Source: Aquifex sp964425585
GTDB taxonomy: Bacteria; Aquificota; Aquificia; Aquificales; Aquificaceae
Reading direction: 5' to 3'
Assembly (NCBI GenBank): GCA_964425585.1
Contig: CAYRMG010000001.1
Location: 32,024-96,023, forward strand
Length of the DNA stretch: 64,000 bases
In this document: positions 15,156 through 24,179 of the stretch, one piece after another
How positions within the stretch are numbered: the first letter of the stretch is position 1
Layout of the letters: the number at the start of each line of letters is the position of its first letter
Notes under the pieces: model-generated
Database searches by the model: none
The model's input: only the letters and a program-made list of their open reading frames with translations
What the model was told of the DNA's origin: nothing
Made by a program: the position numbers and the translations under genes

Positions 15156-16276
15156 CTAAAGACGAGCCCTGCGTAAGATACCTTTGAGTCCGTAGGTTTT
15201 TCCTCATAAATCTCATAATCAACGAGTTCTCCCTTTTCTGCACCAAGTTTCTTGATAACTTCCAGAAAGACAAAATTAGTAAACTGTCCGTCTATTCTCG
15301 TTTTGTTTTTATCACCTTCAAGGAGTTCAAAGGCCTCCTCGTTTTTTAGCTCGGAAAGGAGCTTTATATACTCCCTGTCTCTGAAGGAAGGGTCATAAGA
15401 GGAGGGATCTCCGAACTTTCTACCTACGTGGGAAAAATCAACACTTGAAATTACAAGGGGATTTTTTGCATCCTTAAGTATCTCCGTTAACTTGTTGGCT
15501 ATATCTTTGAGCGTTTCTATATCTCCGTGGGAGACGATTGCGGGGATTACCCTTATGTCCGGAAAGAGATACTTTAAGAAAATCGCCTGAAACTCTATGG
15601 AATGCTCTTGTTTATAGGCCAAGATATCGTGAAATATGTTGTAATCAAAAAGAGCACTTAATGTTTTTATTCTTTCCCTATCAACGCTGAGTATTCCCAA
15701 AGGGGTTTTTAAATCCAAGGGTAAAACGGAAAAGGGCTTTTCATGGAAATAATGAGAAACTCCGAGCAAAAGAACGACGTCGTATTTATTTTTCCTTATA
15801 AGGGAGTATACCTTTCCGTATACCTTTCCTGCAACCCTTAGGTCCATATGGGGAACGATTATTCCCTTCGCTTCGGTTTTCGGAAGGTTGTATGAGAGTT
15901 GTTTTTCAATAAAACTTTTAAGCTCCTCCGGGCTGTTAGGGTATGCTTCTCCCGCATGGGAAGGCTCACGCACACCTTTTTCTAAAAGCGTTCTTCTTTC
16001 TTCTTCAAGCTTTTTGAGAAACCGTTCGTTATAGAGAAGAAAGTTTTCATCAAGGAACTTTATTATTTCTTCTAAATCCTTTGTGTTTACAATCTGTCCC
16101 GTTTTTCTGAAAATCTCTACCTGAAGGTCCCTCAAATCTTTACTGCCGTCAAGAAAAGAAAGGATAAATACGAGCTCGGGAGAAACGATAAAGGTAGGTG
16201 AGATACCTACGGGGTCCCTCAAGAGGAATTTATCCCCGTAGGGTTGTATGTCTAAAAATCTTACCTTCGGCTTCAT
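15152..16276 (-). CDS. Memo-family protein (AmmeMemoRadiSam protein B) with PqqD-like N-domain
   Basis: 374 residues. From about 115 on it is a Memo domain: GEAYPNSPEEL, PHMDLRVAGKVYG with the conserved histidine, LLGVSHYF, QEHSIEFQAIFLKYLFP and SSVDFSHVGRKFG. Memo proteins share a dioxygenase-like fold and in prokaryotes are linked to an uncharacterised system with an AMMECR1 protein and a radical SAM enzyme; neither partner is in the window. The first 110 residues resemble a PqqD-like winged helix (LDGSKDLRDLQVEIF, EIIKFLDENFLL). It overlaps clpX by 4 bases (ATGA), so it is the downstream gene of tig-clpP-clpX. Confidence 0.8.
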   Translation of the reverse strand: MKPKVRFLDIQPYGDKFLLRDPVGISPTFIVSPELVFILSFLDGSKDLRDLQVEIFRKTGQIVNTKDLEEIIKFLDENFLLYNERFLKKLEEERRTLLEKGVREPSHAGEAYPNSPEELKSFIEKQLSYNLPKTEAKGIIVPHMDLRVAGKVYGKVYSLIRKNKYDVVLLLGVSHYFHEKPFSVLPLDLKTPLGILSVDRERIKTLSALFDYNIFHDILAYKQEHSIEFQAIFLKYLFPDIRVIPAIVSHGDIETLKDIANKLTEILKDAKNPLVISSVDFSHVGRKFGDPSSYDPSFRDREYIKLLSELKNEEAFELLEGDKNKTRIDGQFTNFVFLEVIKKLGAEKGELVDYEIYEEKPTDSKVSYAGLVFS

Positions 16277-17505
16277 ACCGCTTCTTTATAAAGTATCTTC
16301 GGTTTTTCCCTGTTTTTAACAACGTTTTCGTCCACTATAACCTCTTTTACGTTGGGCATTGATGGAACCTCAAACATTATGTCCGCCATAATCTCTTCCA
16401 TTATGGCCCTCAATCCCCTTGCACCCGTCTTTCTTCTTATCGCTTCCCTTGCTATTTCCCTAAGTGCTCCTTCGGTGAAAGTGAGCTTTACACCTTCAAG
16501 CTCAAACAGTTTTTGATATTGTTTTACGAGGGCATTCTTAGGTTCAACAAGAATCCGCACGAGCTCTTCCTCTGTAAGCTCTTGCAGTGTAGCTATTACG
16601 GGGAATCTTCCTATGAACTCGGGAATCATTCCGAACTTGATGAGGTCGTCAGGCTCCACGAGCTCCAGGAGCTTTTTATCCTCATTCACCTTTTTTATTT
16701 CCGCCTCAAAGCCTACACGGGACTTACCGATTCTTTGTTTTATTATGTCCTCAAGGCCTACGAACGCACCTCCACATATGAAGAGTATATCCGTTGTGTC
16801 AACCTGGATAAACTCCTGATGGGGATGTTTCCTTCCTCCCTGGGGAGGGACGTTTACAATACTTCCCTCTACTATCTTCAGGAGGGCCTGCTGGACACCT
16901 TCACCCGATACATCCCTTGTTATAGAAGGATTTATACCGCTTTTCTTTGCTATCTTATCTATCTCGTCTATGTAAACTATACCCTTTTGTGCCGTTTTCA
17001 CATCGTAATCACAAGCCTGAAGAAGTCTTACAAGAACGTTCTCAACATCTTCACCGACGTATCCCGCTTCGGTGAGTGAGGTTGCATCAGCTATGGCAAA
17101 GGGAACGTTAAGAATTTTTGCCAGGGTTCTCGCAAGAAGCGTTTTTCCGGAACCCGTAGGTCCTATAAGGAGTATATTGCTTTTTTCTATTTCAACGTCG
17201 TCAATGGTAAGCCCGAGTTCCTTTGCCTTTATACGCTTGTAGTGATTATAAACCGCAACCGAGAGAATCTTTTTGGCCCTCTCTTGTCCTATAACGTAAT
17301 CGTCAAGTATTCTCTTTATCTGTTCGGGCTTTGGTATGTCCTTTAATTCAAATCTTGTTTCAGAACGTTTATTTTCCCTGACTACCTGATAACACTTCTC
17401 CACACACTCGTCACATATAAAGGTATTATTCGGCCCGGCTATGAGGAGAAGAACATCATCCTGTCTTTTCCCGCAAAAGGAGCAGAAATGTTTCTCTCCG
17501 TTCAT
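16273..17505 (-). CDS. clpX: Clp protease ATPase subunit ClpX
   Basis: Hexameric AAA+ unfoldase that feeds proteins to ClpP. The 410-residue protein has the N-terminal zinc-binding domain (C8, C11, C31, C34), Walker A GPTGSGKT (115-122), Walker B VYIDEIDK (about 177-184), the GYVGEDVE pore loop and the sensor regions RFPVIATLQELT and GARGLRAIMEEIM. Usual length. It starts 18 bases after clpP, in the order tig-clpP-clpX common across bacteria. Confidence 0.98.
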   Translation of the reverse strand: MNGEKHFCSFCGKRQDDVLLLIAGPNNTFICDECVEKCYQVVRENKRSETRFELKDIPKPEQIKRILDDYVIGQERAKKILSVAVYNHYKRIKAKELGLTIDDVEIEKSNILLIGPTGSGKTLLARTLAKILNVPFAIADATSLTEAGYVGEDVENVLVRLLQACDYDVKTAQKGIVYIDEIDKIAKKSGINPSITRDVSGEGVQQALLKIVEGSIVNVPPQGGRKHPHQEFIQVDTTDILFICGGAFVGLEDIIKQRIGKSRVGFEAEIKKVNEDKKLLELVEPDDLIKFGMIPEFIGRFPVIATLQELTEEELVRILVEPKNALVKQYQKLFELEGVKLTFTEGALREIAREAIRRKTGARGLRAIMEEIMADIMFEVPSMPNVKEVIVDENVVKNREKPKILYKEAV

Positions 17506-17523
17506 CCTTTTAAACCTAATCCT

Positions 17524-18129
17524 TCAAGAGCGTTTTTCAATAACCCTGTCTATTAGACCGTATTCCTTTGCTTCCTCAGGGGACATAAAGTAATCCCTTT
17601 CTATGTCCGCTTCTATTTTTTCTTTAGGTTGTCCTGTATGTTTAACAAGAATGTCTATCAGCATCTGCTTTATGCGCTTTATCTCCTCTGCATGGATGAT
17701 TATGTCTGTGGCCTGTCCCTGAACACCTCCGAGAGGTTGGTGAATCATTATCCTTGAGTGGGGAAGAGCATACCTTTTTCCCGGCGCTCCCGCAGCGAGA
17801 AGTATCGCCCCCATGGATGCGGCCTGTCCCATACAGATTGTAACCACGTCCGGCTTTATATACTGCATAGTGTCGTATATGGCAAGTCCTGCGGTTACGG
17901 AACCTCCCGGTGAGTTTATATAAAGGTATATGTCTTTATCAGGGTCTTGACTTTCAAGGAAAAGAAGTTGTGCAACAATCAGGTTAGCCACATGGTCATC
18001 TATCGGGAAGCCGAGAAGCACTATTCTATCCTGAAGAAGACGGGAGTATATGTCGTAAGCCCTTTCACCTCTCGGGGTTTGTTCTATAACTATCGGAACA
18101 AGCTGGTCAATAATCTCTTTATGATTCAT
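17524..18129 (-). CDS. clpP: ATP-dependent Clp protease proteolytic subunit
   Basis: 201-residue serine protease of the ClpXP complex. The catalytic triad is S105 (in GQAASMG), H130 (in RIMIHQP) and D179, with the canonical spacings of 25 and 49 residues. The glycine-rich INSPGGSVTAG is at 71-81. Shine-Dalgarno GGAGGTAAAGG precedes the ATG. It overlaps tig by 11 bases. Confidence 0.98.
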   Translation of the reverse strand: MNHKEIIDQLVPIVIEQTPRGERAYDIYSRLLQDRIVLLGFPIDDHVANLIVAQLLFLESQDPDKDIYLYINSPGGSVTAGLAIYDTMQYIKPDVVTICMGQAASMGAILLAAGAPGKRYALPHSRIMIHQPLGGVQGQATDIIIHAEEIKRIKQMLIDILVKHTGQPKEKIEADIERDYFMSPEEAKEYGLIDRVIEKRS

Positions 18130-19429
18130 CCTTTACCTCCTTTTTTTCCTCCTCTCTTTTTTCCTCAACCTCTTTTATCTTTACCTTTGAGATTATCTCC
18201 TTAAGCGCTTTCTTTCTCCGTGCATCTTCTTTTACCACATTTTCCAGATTGTTCTCCTTGAAGTATTTCTTTATTTCTTCAAGGGATGTCTGATATTGTT
18301 CCGCAAGTTCCTTATACTGCTCTTCTATATCCTCCTCGGCGGGTTCTATTCCTTTTTCTTCAGCATACTTGTCAAGGATGAAGCGGAGCTTTATGTTAGC
18401 CTCCGCTATAGGCTTTACCTCTTCTATGAGTTTTTTCACGTCAACGTATCTCGTATCCACACCGTAGGCTCTAAGTTCATTTAGTCTCCTCTCTACGAGG
18501 AAGGAAATTTCCCTCCTCAGAAGCGTTTGGGGTATCTCCATGTCGTGAAGTTCAACGAGTTTATCGGCGACTTTTTCCTCTATAACCTGATTCCTCAGTT
18601 TTTCTACTTTTTCCTTTAAGTCCTCCCTTATTCTCTCTTCAAGCTCCTTCAGAGAGTTATACCCGAGCTCCTGGGCAAACTCATCGTTGAGTTCGGGGAG
18701 AACCTTTCTTTTAATCTCCTTTATCTTCACCTTTATGTTTACCTTTCCTACTTCCTTACCTTCCTGGTTATAAAGGGGGAGTTCCTTTAACTCAACCTCT
18801 TCACCCGCTTTCTTTCCTTTTAGGGCTTCCTCTACTTCCTTTCTCAGCAATCCCTGTCCGAGTATTACGGAGGTTTCTTGTTTTACCTTTTCCTCACCGT
18901 CTACTTCCTCAACTTCATACTCAAGAACGAGCATATCTCCCTCTTGAGCGGGTTCATTTTCTTCTTTCGGTTCCCATACCGCGTTTGCTTCTCTTAATCT
19001 TTCAAGTTCTTCTTTTACATAATCCTCTTTAAACTCAATCTTCGGAACTTCTACTTCAATACCTTCAATATTCTTCAGTTCAAACTCGGGTGCTACCTCA
19101 AAGCTTACGGTATACTTTACGCTTCCTTCCTTTTCGTCTACCTCAAGTTTTTCAAGGAAAATATCCGCAACCGGTTTGATATTAGCCTTTTCAAGAGCTT
19201 CCTTTAGCGTTTCATCGGCTATCTTCTTTCCGACTTCTTCCTCTACATAGTCCTTATACCTTGCTCTAACTATCCAGAGGGGTGCTTTTCCCCTTCTGAA
19301 TCCCTGTATCTGGACGTTCTGCTGAAGGTTTTTATAGGTTTCTTCAAGCTTTTCCTTTACCTTCTTATCCTTTACCTCAACCGTTAGGGATTTGAAGAGT
19401 CCTTCCCTGTCTTGAAGTTCTACTTTCAT
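18119..19429 (-). CDS. tig: Trigger factor
   Basis: Ribosome-associated chaperone. The 436-residue protein has the N-terminal ribosome-binding domain with GFRRGKAP (about 42-49), then a peptidyl-prolyl isomerase (FKBP) domain (about 145-240; GDMLVLEYEVE), and a long helical C-terminal chaperone domain (PELNDEFAQELGYNSLKELEERI from about 247). The tail is unusually rich in Lys and Glu. Shine-Dalgarno GGAGGT precedes the ATG by about 6 bases. It is the first gene of tig-clpP-clpX-memo. Confidence 0.96.
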   Translation of the reverse strand: MKVELQDREGLFKSLTVEVKDKKVKEKLEETYKNLQQNVQIQGFRRGKAPLWIVRARYKDYVEEEVGKKIADETLKEALEKANIKPVADIFLEKLEVDEKEGSVKYTVSFEVAPEFELKNIEGIEVEVPKIEFKEDYVKEELERLREANAVWEPKEENEPAQEGDMLVLEYEVEEVDGEEKVKQETSVILGQGLLRKEVEEALKGKKAGEEVELKELPLYNQEGKEVGKVNIKVKIKEIKRKVLPELNDEFAQELGYNSLKELEERIREDLKEKVEKLRNQVIEEKVADKLVELHDMEIPQTLLRREISFLVERRLNELRAYGVDTRYVDVKKLIEEVKPIAEANIKLRFILDKYAEEKGIEPAEEDIEEQYKELAEQYQTSLEEIKKYFKENNLENVVKEDARRKKALKEIISKVKIKEVEEKREEEKKEVKDES

Positions 19430-19450
19430 TGTGACCTCCGTCTACTTTAA

Positions 19451-19537
19451 TGGTGCGGGTGGCGGGAGTCGAACCCGCACGCCCTTACGGGCACCGGATC
19501 CTAAGTCCGGCGCGTCTGCCAGTTCCGCCACACCCGC
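19451..19537 (-). tRNA. tRNA-Leu (anticodon UAG)
   Basis: An 87-base cloverleaf on the minus strand: acceptor GCGGGTG pairs with CACCCGC, the D arm GGCGGAACTGGCAGACGC is of the leucine type, the anticodon loop CTTAGGA gives UAG, there is a long variable arm (TGCCCGTAAGGGCGT) and a TTCGA T loop. The 3' CCA is encoded. It lies just upstream of tig on the same strand. Confidence 0.97.
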
Positions 19538-19547
19538 TAAATAATTT

Positions 19548-19553
19548 ATTATA
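19548..19553 (-). promoter_or_regulatory. -10 box of tRNA-Leu
   Basis: TATAAT on the minus strand, 10 bases before the mature 5' end of tRNA-Leu. No clear -35 seen. Confidence 0.45.
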
Positions 19554-19669
19554 TAGCTCTCACAACGAAGAGAAGAAATCCTTATTTATGACTTTAGGCA
19601 TATAAAACCTTAAAACTCCAGAGTTAAAATTTTTAATAGAAAAAAGCTAATGAAAAGGAGGTGGTAAGT

Positions 19670-20311
19670 ATGGGAATTCACAAACTGGAACCAAAAGACC
19701 ATTTAAAACCTCAAAACCTTGAGGGTATATCTAACGAGCAGATAGAACCCCACTTTGAGGCTCACTACAAAGGTTATGTTGCAAAGTATAACGAAATTCA
19801 GGAAAAGCTTGCAAATCAGGATTTTGCGGACAGAAGCAAGGCAAATCAAAACTACTCCGAATACAGAGAGCTAAAAGTTGAGGAAACTTTTAATTACATG
19901 GGTGTTGTTCTTCACGAGCTTTACTTCGGTATGCTTGCTCCCGGCGGAAAGGGAGAGCCTTCTGAAGCTCTTAAGAAGAAAATTGAGGAAGATATCGGAG
20001 GACTTGATGCGTGCACGAACGAGCTTAAAGCTGCAGCTATGGCTTTCAGGGGATGGGCTATACTCGGACTTGACATATTCAGCGGAAGACTCGTAGTGAA
20101 CGGGCTTGATGCTCACAACGTTTACAACCTTACGGGACTTATACCCCTCATAGTTATAGACACTTACGAACACGCTTACTACGTTGACTACAAGAACAAA
20201 AGACCTCCCTACATTGACGCATTCTTTAAAAACATAAACTGGGACGTGGTTAACGAAAGATTTGAAAAAGCAATGAAAGCTTACGAGGCTTTAAAGGACT
20301 TCATTAAGTAA
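19670..20311 (+). CDS. sodA: Iron superoxide dismutase
   Basis: Removes superoxide. The start is the ATG at 19670, 6 bases after the Shine-Dalgarno AAAGGAGGTG; an in-frame GTG at 19661 lies inside that Shine-Dalgarno. The 213-residue protein has all four metal ligands: H28, H82, D164 and H168 (DTYEHAYY). It matches my memory of the Aquifex pyrophilus Fe-SOD almost residue for residue, including the unusual HFEAHYKGY region. The lipoprotein gene at 20314 starts 2 bases after its stop. A soluble antioxidant enzyme fits a microaerophilic hydrogen oxidiser. Confidence 0.96.
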   Translation: MGIHKLEPKDHLKPQNLEGISNEQIEPHFEAHYKGYVAKYNEIQEKLANQDFADRSKANQNYSEYRELKVEETFNYMGVVLHELYFGMLAPGGKGEPSEALKKKIEEDIGGLDACTNELKAAAMAFRGWAILGLDIFSGRLVVNGLDAHNVYNLTGLIPLIVIDTYEHAYYVDYKNKRPPYIDAFFKNINWDVVNERFEKAMKAYEALKDFIK

Positions 20312-20313
20312 GC

Positions 20314-21084
20314 TTGTTCCTTTTTCTCTTTTTCCTTTCCTTCATCCTATCCTGCGGGATAAAAGGTTCTCCGAAACCCCTTCCGGAACCCGAGTTTACG
20401 TTAAAAAGGATAGGTGATTACGTTTACGTCATAGGTAAAGATATTTATGTAGAGGGCTTTCAGAAGTATAAAAGCTTCTGGTATAAAAAGGAGAAAAAAG
20501 CCTTTTGCTTTTATGTAAAGCGTATAAACGGCAAAGAGAAAAAGGTTTGCGCGCCTCAGGCGATTCGGACAAAACCCCAAATTTCCTATAAATATGACAA
20601 AGAATATCTTCTTATAAAGGCAAAGGAAGAGAGTGCCTATAACATCTATCCCTACGAGAAAGGAATACTGATACCCTTTCCTTTAAAAACATTTCGGGAA
20701 GTTGCAAAATTAGAAAGAAAGTATGCGGATTACGAGGTGGGTATAACCAGGGTTTTAAGTAGCAGAGTTGAGTCCTACCCTTTAAAGATAAAGGTAAAGA
20801 GAAAGCCATATCCAACCCCCGAACCTCCCTATTCCGCGGGATACGTAATATCCGAGGGAAAACTTATCCTTTACTGGTTTCACAAAGATATTGAGGATTT
20901 AAAGGGATTTTACATTTATAAAAACGGAAAAAAGGTAAACAAAAAACCTGTAAAAAGGAACGTATATATAGACAATGCTCCTGAGGTGAGAACCGTTTAT
21001 GATATAACCGCCGTGAATGCTTTCGGTATTGAGAGTAAACCCTTTACCCTTGAGGTTTCTCCCGAAGCGTTTCGGAAACCTTGA
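20314..21084 (+). CDS. Putative lipoprotein with fibronectin type III-like region
   Basis: 256 residues starting at TTG, the only start codon available after the upstream in-frame stop. A lipoprotein signal is present: hydrophobic FLFLFFLSFILS then Cys14 (LSCG lipobox). The C-terminal third (ILYWFHKDIEDLKGFYIYKNGKK, about 190-212; YDITAVNAFGIESKP) has the pattern of a fibronectin type III-like beta sandwich. Function unknown, probably envelope. It follows sodA by 2 bases, and its last 41 bases overlap the convergent O-antigen ligase-like gene. Confidence 0.65.
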   Translation: MFLFLFFLSFILSCGIKGSPKPLPEPEFTLKRIGDYVYVIGKDIYVEGFQKYKSFWYKKEKKAFCFYVKRINGKEKKVCAPQAIRTKPQISYKYDKEYLLIKAKEESAYNIYPYEKGILIPFPLKTFREVAKLERKYADYEVGITRVLSSRVESYPLKIKVKRKPYPTPEPPYSAGYVISEGKLILYWFHKDIEDLKGFYIYKNGKKVNKKPVKRNVYIDNAPEVRTVYDITAVNAFGIESKPFTLEVSPEAFRKP

Positions 21085-22204
21085 AAAGGAGAATATAAAG
21101 GGGAAGCAATGCATCCCAGAAGAAGGTAAACAGGGTTTGAATAAGGTGGATACCCAAGGGAATCGCAAGAATTAATGTGTAGTAATCTTCCGAGCTTCCG
21201 ATGCGAAAAGAAAGCATATACCTGAAGTAGTTAAAGTATATGAGAAGTATGCCTAATACTCCGAGAACTCCCCTCTCTATTAACTCCGAAACTACGAATA
21301 TAGACTCATATCTGTGAACCTTGGGACCGTATTTGTGCTTCATATATTCCCCCGCACGAACGCCGTGCCCTATGAAAAGATTTACAAATCTTTTCTTTTC
21401 TATATCTTCCTTTATTATCTCTATCCCGTCCCTCAGTATGCCGAGCCTTGCGGAGGATATTGCCGAAAGAGTGTTATAATCGGGCTTTCTTTTTCCGAGG
21501 ATAATCTCGTTAAGCAGCTTGAACCTGTAGTCCGTTTTTGAGAGGTATACATAACCCCCTGCGAAACTGAGCAAGAAAACGACGTTAAATGCTATAAATA
21601 GTTTTCTGGAAATAATTTTACTCCTCAAGAGGATAATGAGGAGTATATAGAACATAACAAAAAGGGCAAGAATCATTGAGCGCCTGTGGCTCAGGAAAAC
21701 AATACCCGTGAATAAAAGGAAAAGAATGAAAAAGTAAAAGCTTTTTTTCCGTATGAAGAGAAGAAGGGATGTGAGGGAAAAAAGGGTAAAGAAAAAACCC
21801 GTCTCAAAACTTCCACCCCAAAGGGGCTTTGGGTCTTTTCTTTCGTAAAAGTTGTAAAGGACAACGGGAAGGAGAAACAACCCCGCAATAATCATAAGGT
21901 ATGGGAAAATGCGTGAGAATCTTTCTGCACTCTCTTTATCAATCTTTAGGAAATAAACAAGCTGAAATAATCCTTCCTCAACGGATTTTAAAAACCTTGA
22001 GGGATAATACAGGGCTGTTGAGAGAACGGTTGAGAAGGTATAAAAGGAAATCCCGATACGCAGGGAACCCTTAAAGTTCTTTTCAAATACAAGGTCGTAT
22101 AAAGCTAAAAGGAGTGTGAGAATTACGAATCCCTCAAAGAGGGATATTGATAAGAATGCGGACAGGGAAAGGCAAACCAGTAGCCAAAAATGGTATTTCC
22201 TCAT
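21044..22204 (-). CDS. O-antigen ligase/polymerase-like membrane protein
   Basis: 386 residues with about ten hydrophobic segments and one larger extracytoplasmic loop near 240-310. That loop carries SARLGILRDGIEIIKE, then FIGHGVRAGEYM and HRYESIFVVSELIERGVLG, which fit the Wzy_C/O-antigen ligase family. Such enzymes attach or polymerise O-antigen or other glycans at the outer face of the inner membrane. Substrate unknown. It starts 4 bases overlapping the KtrA-like gene, in the same direction. Confidence 0.75.
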   Translation of the reverse strand: MRKYHFWLLVCLSLSAFLSISLFEGFVILTLLLALYDLVFEKNFKGSLRIGISFYTFSTVLSTALYYPSRFLKSVEEGLFQLVYFLKIDKESAERFSRIFPYLMIIAGLFLLPVVLYNFYERKDPKPLWGGSFETGFFFTLFSLTSLLLFIRKKSFYFFILFLLFTGIVFLSHRRSMILALFVMFYILLIILLRSKIISRKLFIAFNVVFLLSFAGGYVYLSKTDYRFKLLNEIILGKRKPDYNTLSAISSARLGILRDGIEIIKEDIEKKRFVNLFIGHGVRAGEYMKHKYGPKVHRYESIFVVSELIERGVLGVLGILLIYFNYFRYMLSFRIGSSEDYYTLILAIPLGIHLIQTLFTFFWDALLPLYILLFKVSETLREKPQG

Positions 22205-22851
22205 CTTGAGAATTTTAGAACGTTTTCTTCGGAACCGAGTATCAGCAATACATCTTCCTTCTCAATTCTGTTCTCGCCCGAAGGGTTTACCATAACCTGT
22301 CCGTTGGGTTTCTTTATTGCTATTACCGTTATGCCGAAACGTTTTCTCAGGTCAAGTTCCTTTAAGGTTTTACCTACGAAATCCTCGGGGGCTTTTATCT
22401 CAAATATGCTGTATCCCGGTGCAAACGGAAACTCCTCAATAACACCCCTGAACAGAAGGGTGTGGGCTAGCTTTATTGCCGTTTCCATTTCGGGATATAC
22501 CACCCTCTTTACACCCAGTTTTTCAAGAACCTTCCCGTGTATGGGATTTATGGCTTTCGCTATTATTTCCTTTATCCCCCTTTCCATGAGGATTACGACG
22601 ACAAATATACTCGCCTCTACGTTCTGGCCTACGCTCACTATAACCGTATCCGCATTGAATATTCCCGCCTCCTCAAGGGCTTTCTCATCAAGGGCATCCG
22701 CAACGTAAGCGTGGGTGACGAAGTCCGCAACCTGTTTAACCTTTTGTTCATCAAGGTCTATAGCTATCACTTCAGCTCCGAGCTCGGAAAGGGTTTTTGC
22801 AACGTAAAAACCGAACCTTCCCAGTCCTATAACTCCGTAAATTCTGTTCAT
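22201..22851 (-). CDS. ktrA: K+ uptake regulator with RCK domains (KtrA/TrkA type)
   Basis: 216-residue cytosolic RCK protein: RCK_N Rossmann fold with GLGRFGFYVAKTL (9-21), D31-type acidic residue in AIDLDEQKV, and an RCK_C domain from about 135 (FEIKAPEDFVGKTLKELDLR). It gates the membrane partner encoded immediately upstream, with a 4-base overlap. RCK_C domains of KtrA proteins bind cyclic di-AMP in several bacteria; a CdaA cyclase is encoded at 2863-3630. Confidence 0.92.
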   Translation of the reverse strand: MNRIYGVIGLGRFGFYVAKTLSELGAEVIAIDLDEQKVKQVADFVTHAYVADALDEKALEEAGIFNADTVIVSVGQNVEASIFVVVILMERGIKEIIAKAINPIHGKVLEKLGVKRVVYPEMETAIKLAHTLLFRGVIEEFPFAPGYSIFEIKAPEDFVGKTLKELDLRKRFGITVIAIKKPNGQVMVNPSGENRIEKEDVLLILGSEENVLKFSR

Positions 22852-24179
22852 AGGAGAATCCTCGCTTCGGGATATTTTATCCTCTGAACGGGAGACCTAC
22901 CCGTGAGGGCAAGGGCAAACCCGAGAATTCCAACCCTTCCCACAAGCATTGTAATGATTATGAGAACTTTTCCCGTTTCGGAAAAATCCGCACAATAACT
23001 TAAACCCTCGGGGTTTCCTATGGAAAGTCCCACGGTGGAAAAGGCTGAAACTACCTCAAAGAATGTATAGAGAAAGTTAAGCTCCTCCGTTTTATCAAGA
23101 ATCAGGTTAACCAGGGTTATGAAGAATAGGGAAAGGGATAGAATAACGAGTGCCCTCTTTATGGTATTTTCCGATATGCTCCTGTCAAGTATTACGGTCT
23201 GTTCCTTTCCCCTCACGTAGGAAATTATCGCAAGAAGTATAACAAGAAAAGTAATCGTTTTTATACCTCCTCCCGTGCCTCCCGGAGAGGCACCTATAAA
23301 CATAAGTATGCTTATGAGAAACTGGGAAGACTCGGTAAGATGGGACAAATCAACCGTGCTGAAACCCGCGGTTCTTGAGGAAACACTGAGAAAAAATGCG
23401 GAAAGAATTCTTTCAAACCAGGGGTATTTCCATAATCCCTTTTCGTTTCCCCATTCCGTTATAAGAAGTCCGAGCGCTCCGAAAACTATAAGAAAGAGGG
23501 AAAAGGATATAACGAGAACTGTGTGAACGGAAAGCCTTCTCACCGCTCCCCTAAGGTATAGGTAAATATCGTTTACGACGAAAAAACCTATACCGCCGAG
23601 TATTATAAGCAGAGATATAACTATATTTACAAATAAGTCATTCCTGAAGTCGTAAAGACCGTTCTTAAACGTTGAAAAACCTGCATTGTTAAATGCGGAA
23701 ACTGAATGAAACAATCCGTTAAATAGAGGCTCTTCAACACCTTTCTCCGCAAAGTATAAACTCAGAAGAACCGCTCCTATAAGTTCAACCGTAAAGCTGA
23801 AGATAAACACCCTTTTTAAGAACAGTAAAAGTCCGTGGACGCCCGGATACTCAAGGGATTCAGCAAGTATAAGCTGTTCCTTCAAGCCGGGTTTTTTCCC
23901 GAGAATAACGAGGAAAAAGGTTGTAAGGGTCATATACCCGAGTCCGCCGATTTGTATAAGTAGAAGAATAACGAGCTTTCCGAAAAAGGTGAAGTCCGAG
24001 TAAGTGTCAAGAACAACAAGTCCCGTAACGGTAACCGCGGAAGTTGAGGTAAAGAGTGCATCCAGAAAGGATATCGGTCTGGTTGTGGATACGGGAAGGT
24101 ATAGAAGGAAGGCTCCGAGAAGTATTAAAAGGGAAAAGGAAATAAGTAAAGTTCTGGAAGGGTTCAGTTTTCTTACCAC
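22848..24179 (-). CDS. ktrB: K+ transporter membrane subunit (KtrB/TrkH type)
   Basis: 443 residues with four repeated M1-pore-M2 units. The pore glycines are in TSTSAVTVTGLVVLD (about 43-57), HSVSAFNNAGFSTF, SVSSRTAGFSTVD and EVVSAFSTVGLSIG. The size and the GGGIKTITF loop (between repeats) match the TrkH/KtrB family, which conducts K+ with Na+ or H+ coupling. Overlaps ktrA by 4 bases and nrdB by 7 bases. Confidence 0.93.
   Translation of the reverse strand: MVRKLNPSRTLLISFSLLILLGAFLLYLPVSTTRPISFLDALFTSTSAVTVTGLVVLDTYSDFTFFGKLVILLLIQIGGLGYMTLTTFFLVILGKKPGLKEQLILAESLEYPGVHGLLLFLKRVFIFSFTVELIGAVLLSLYFAEKGVEEPLFNGLFHSVSAFNNAGFSTFKNGLYDFRNDLFVNIVISLLIILGGIGFFVVNDIYLYLRGAVRRLSVHTVLVISFSLFLIVFGALGLLITEWGNEKGLWKYPWFERILSAFFLSVSSRTAGFSTVDLSHLTESSQFLISILMFIGASPGGTGGGIKTITFLVILLAIISYVRGKEQTVILDRSISENTIKRALVILSLSLFFITLVNLILDKTEELNFLYTFFEVVSAFSTVGLSIGNPEGLSYCADFSETGKVLIIITMLVGRVGILGFALALTGRSPVQRIKYPEARILL

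Noticed and set aside
16513..17079. A long 188-codon frame antisense to clpX
   Set aside because: clpX is certain in the other strand; the reverse frame is an ordinary codon-usage shadow.
19661..19669. GTG start for sodA
   Set aside because: It lies inside the Shine-Dalgarno; the next ATG has ideal spacing and the family-standard start.
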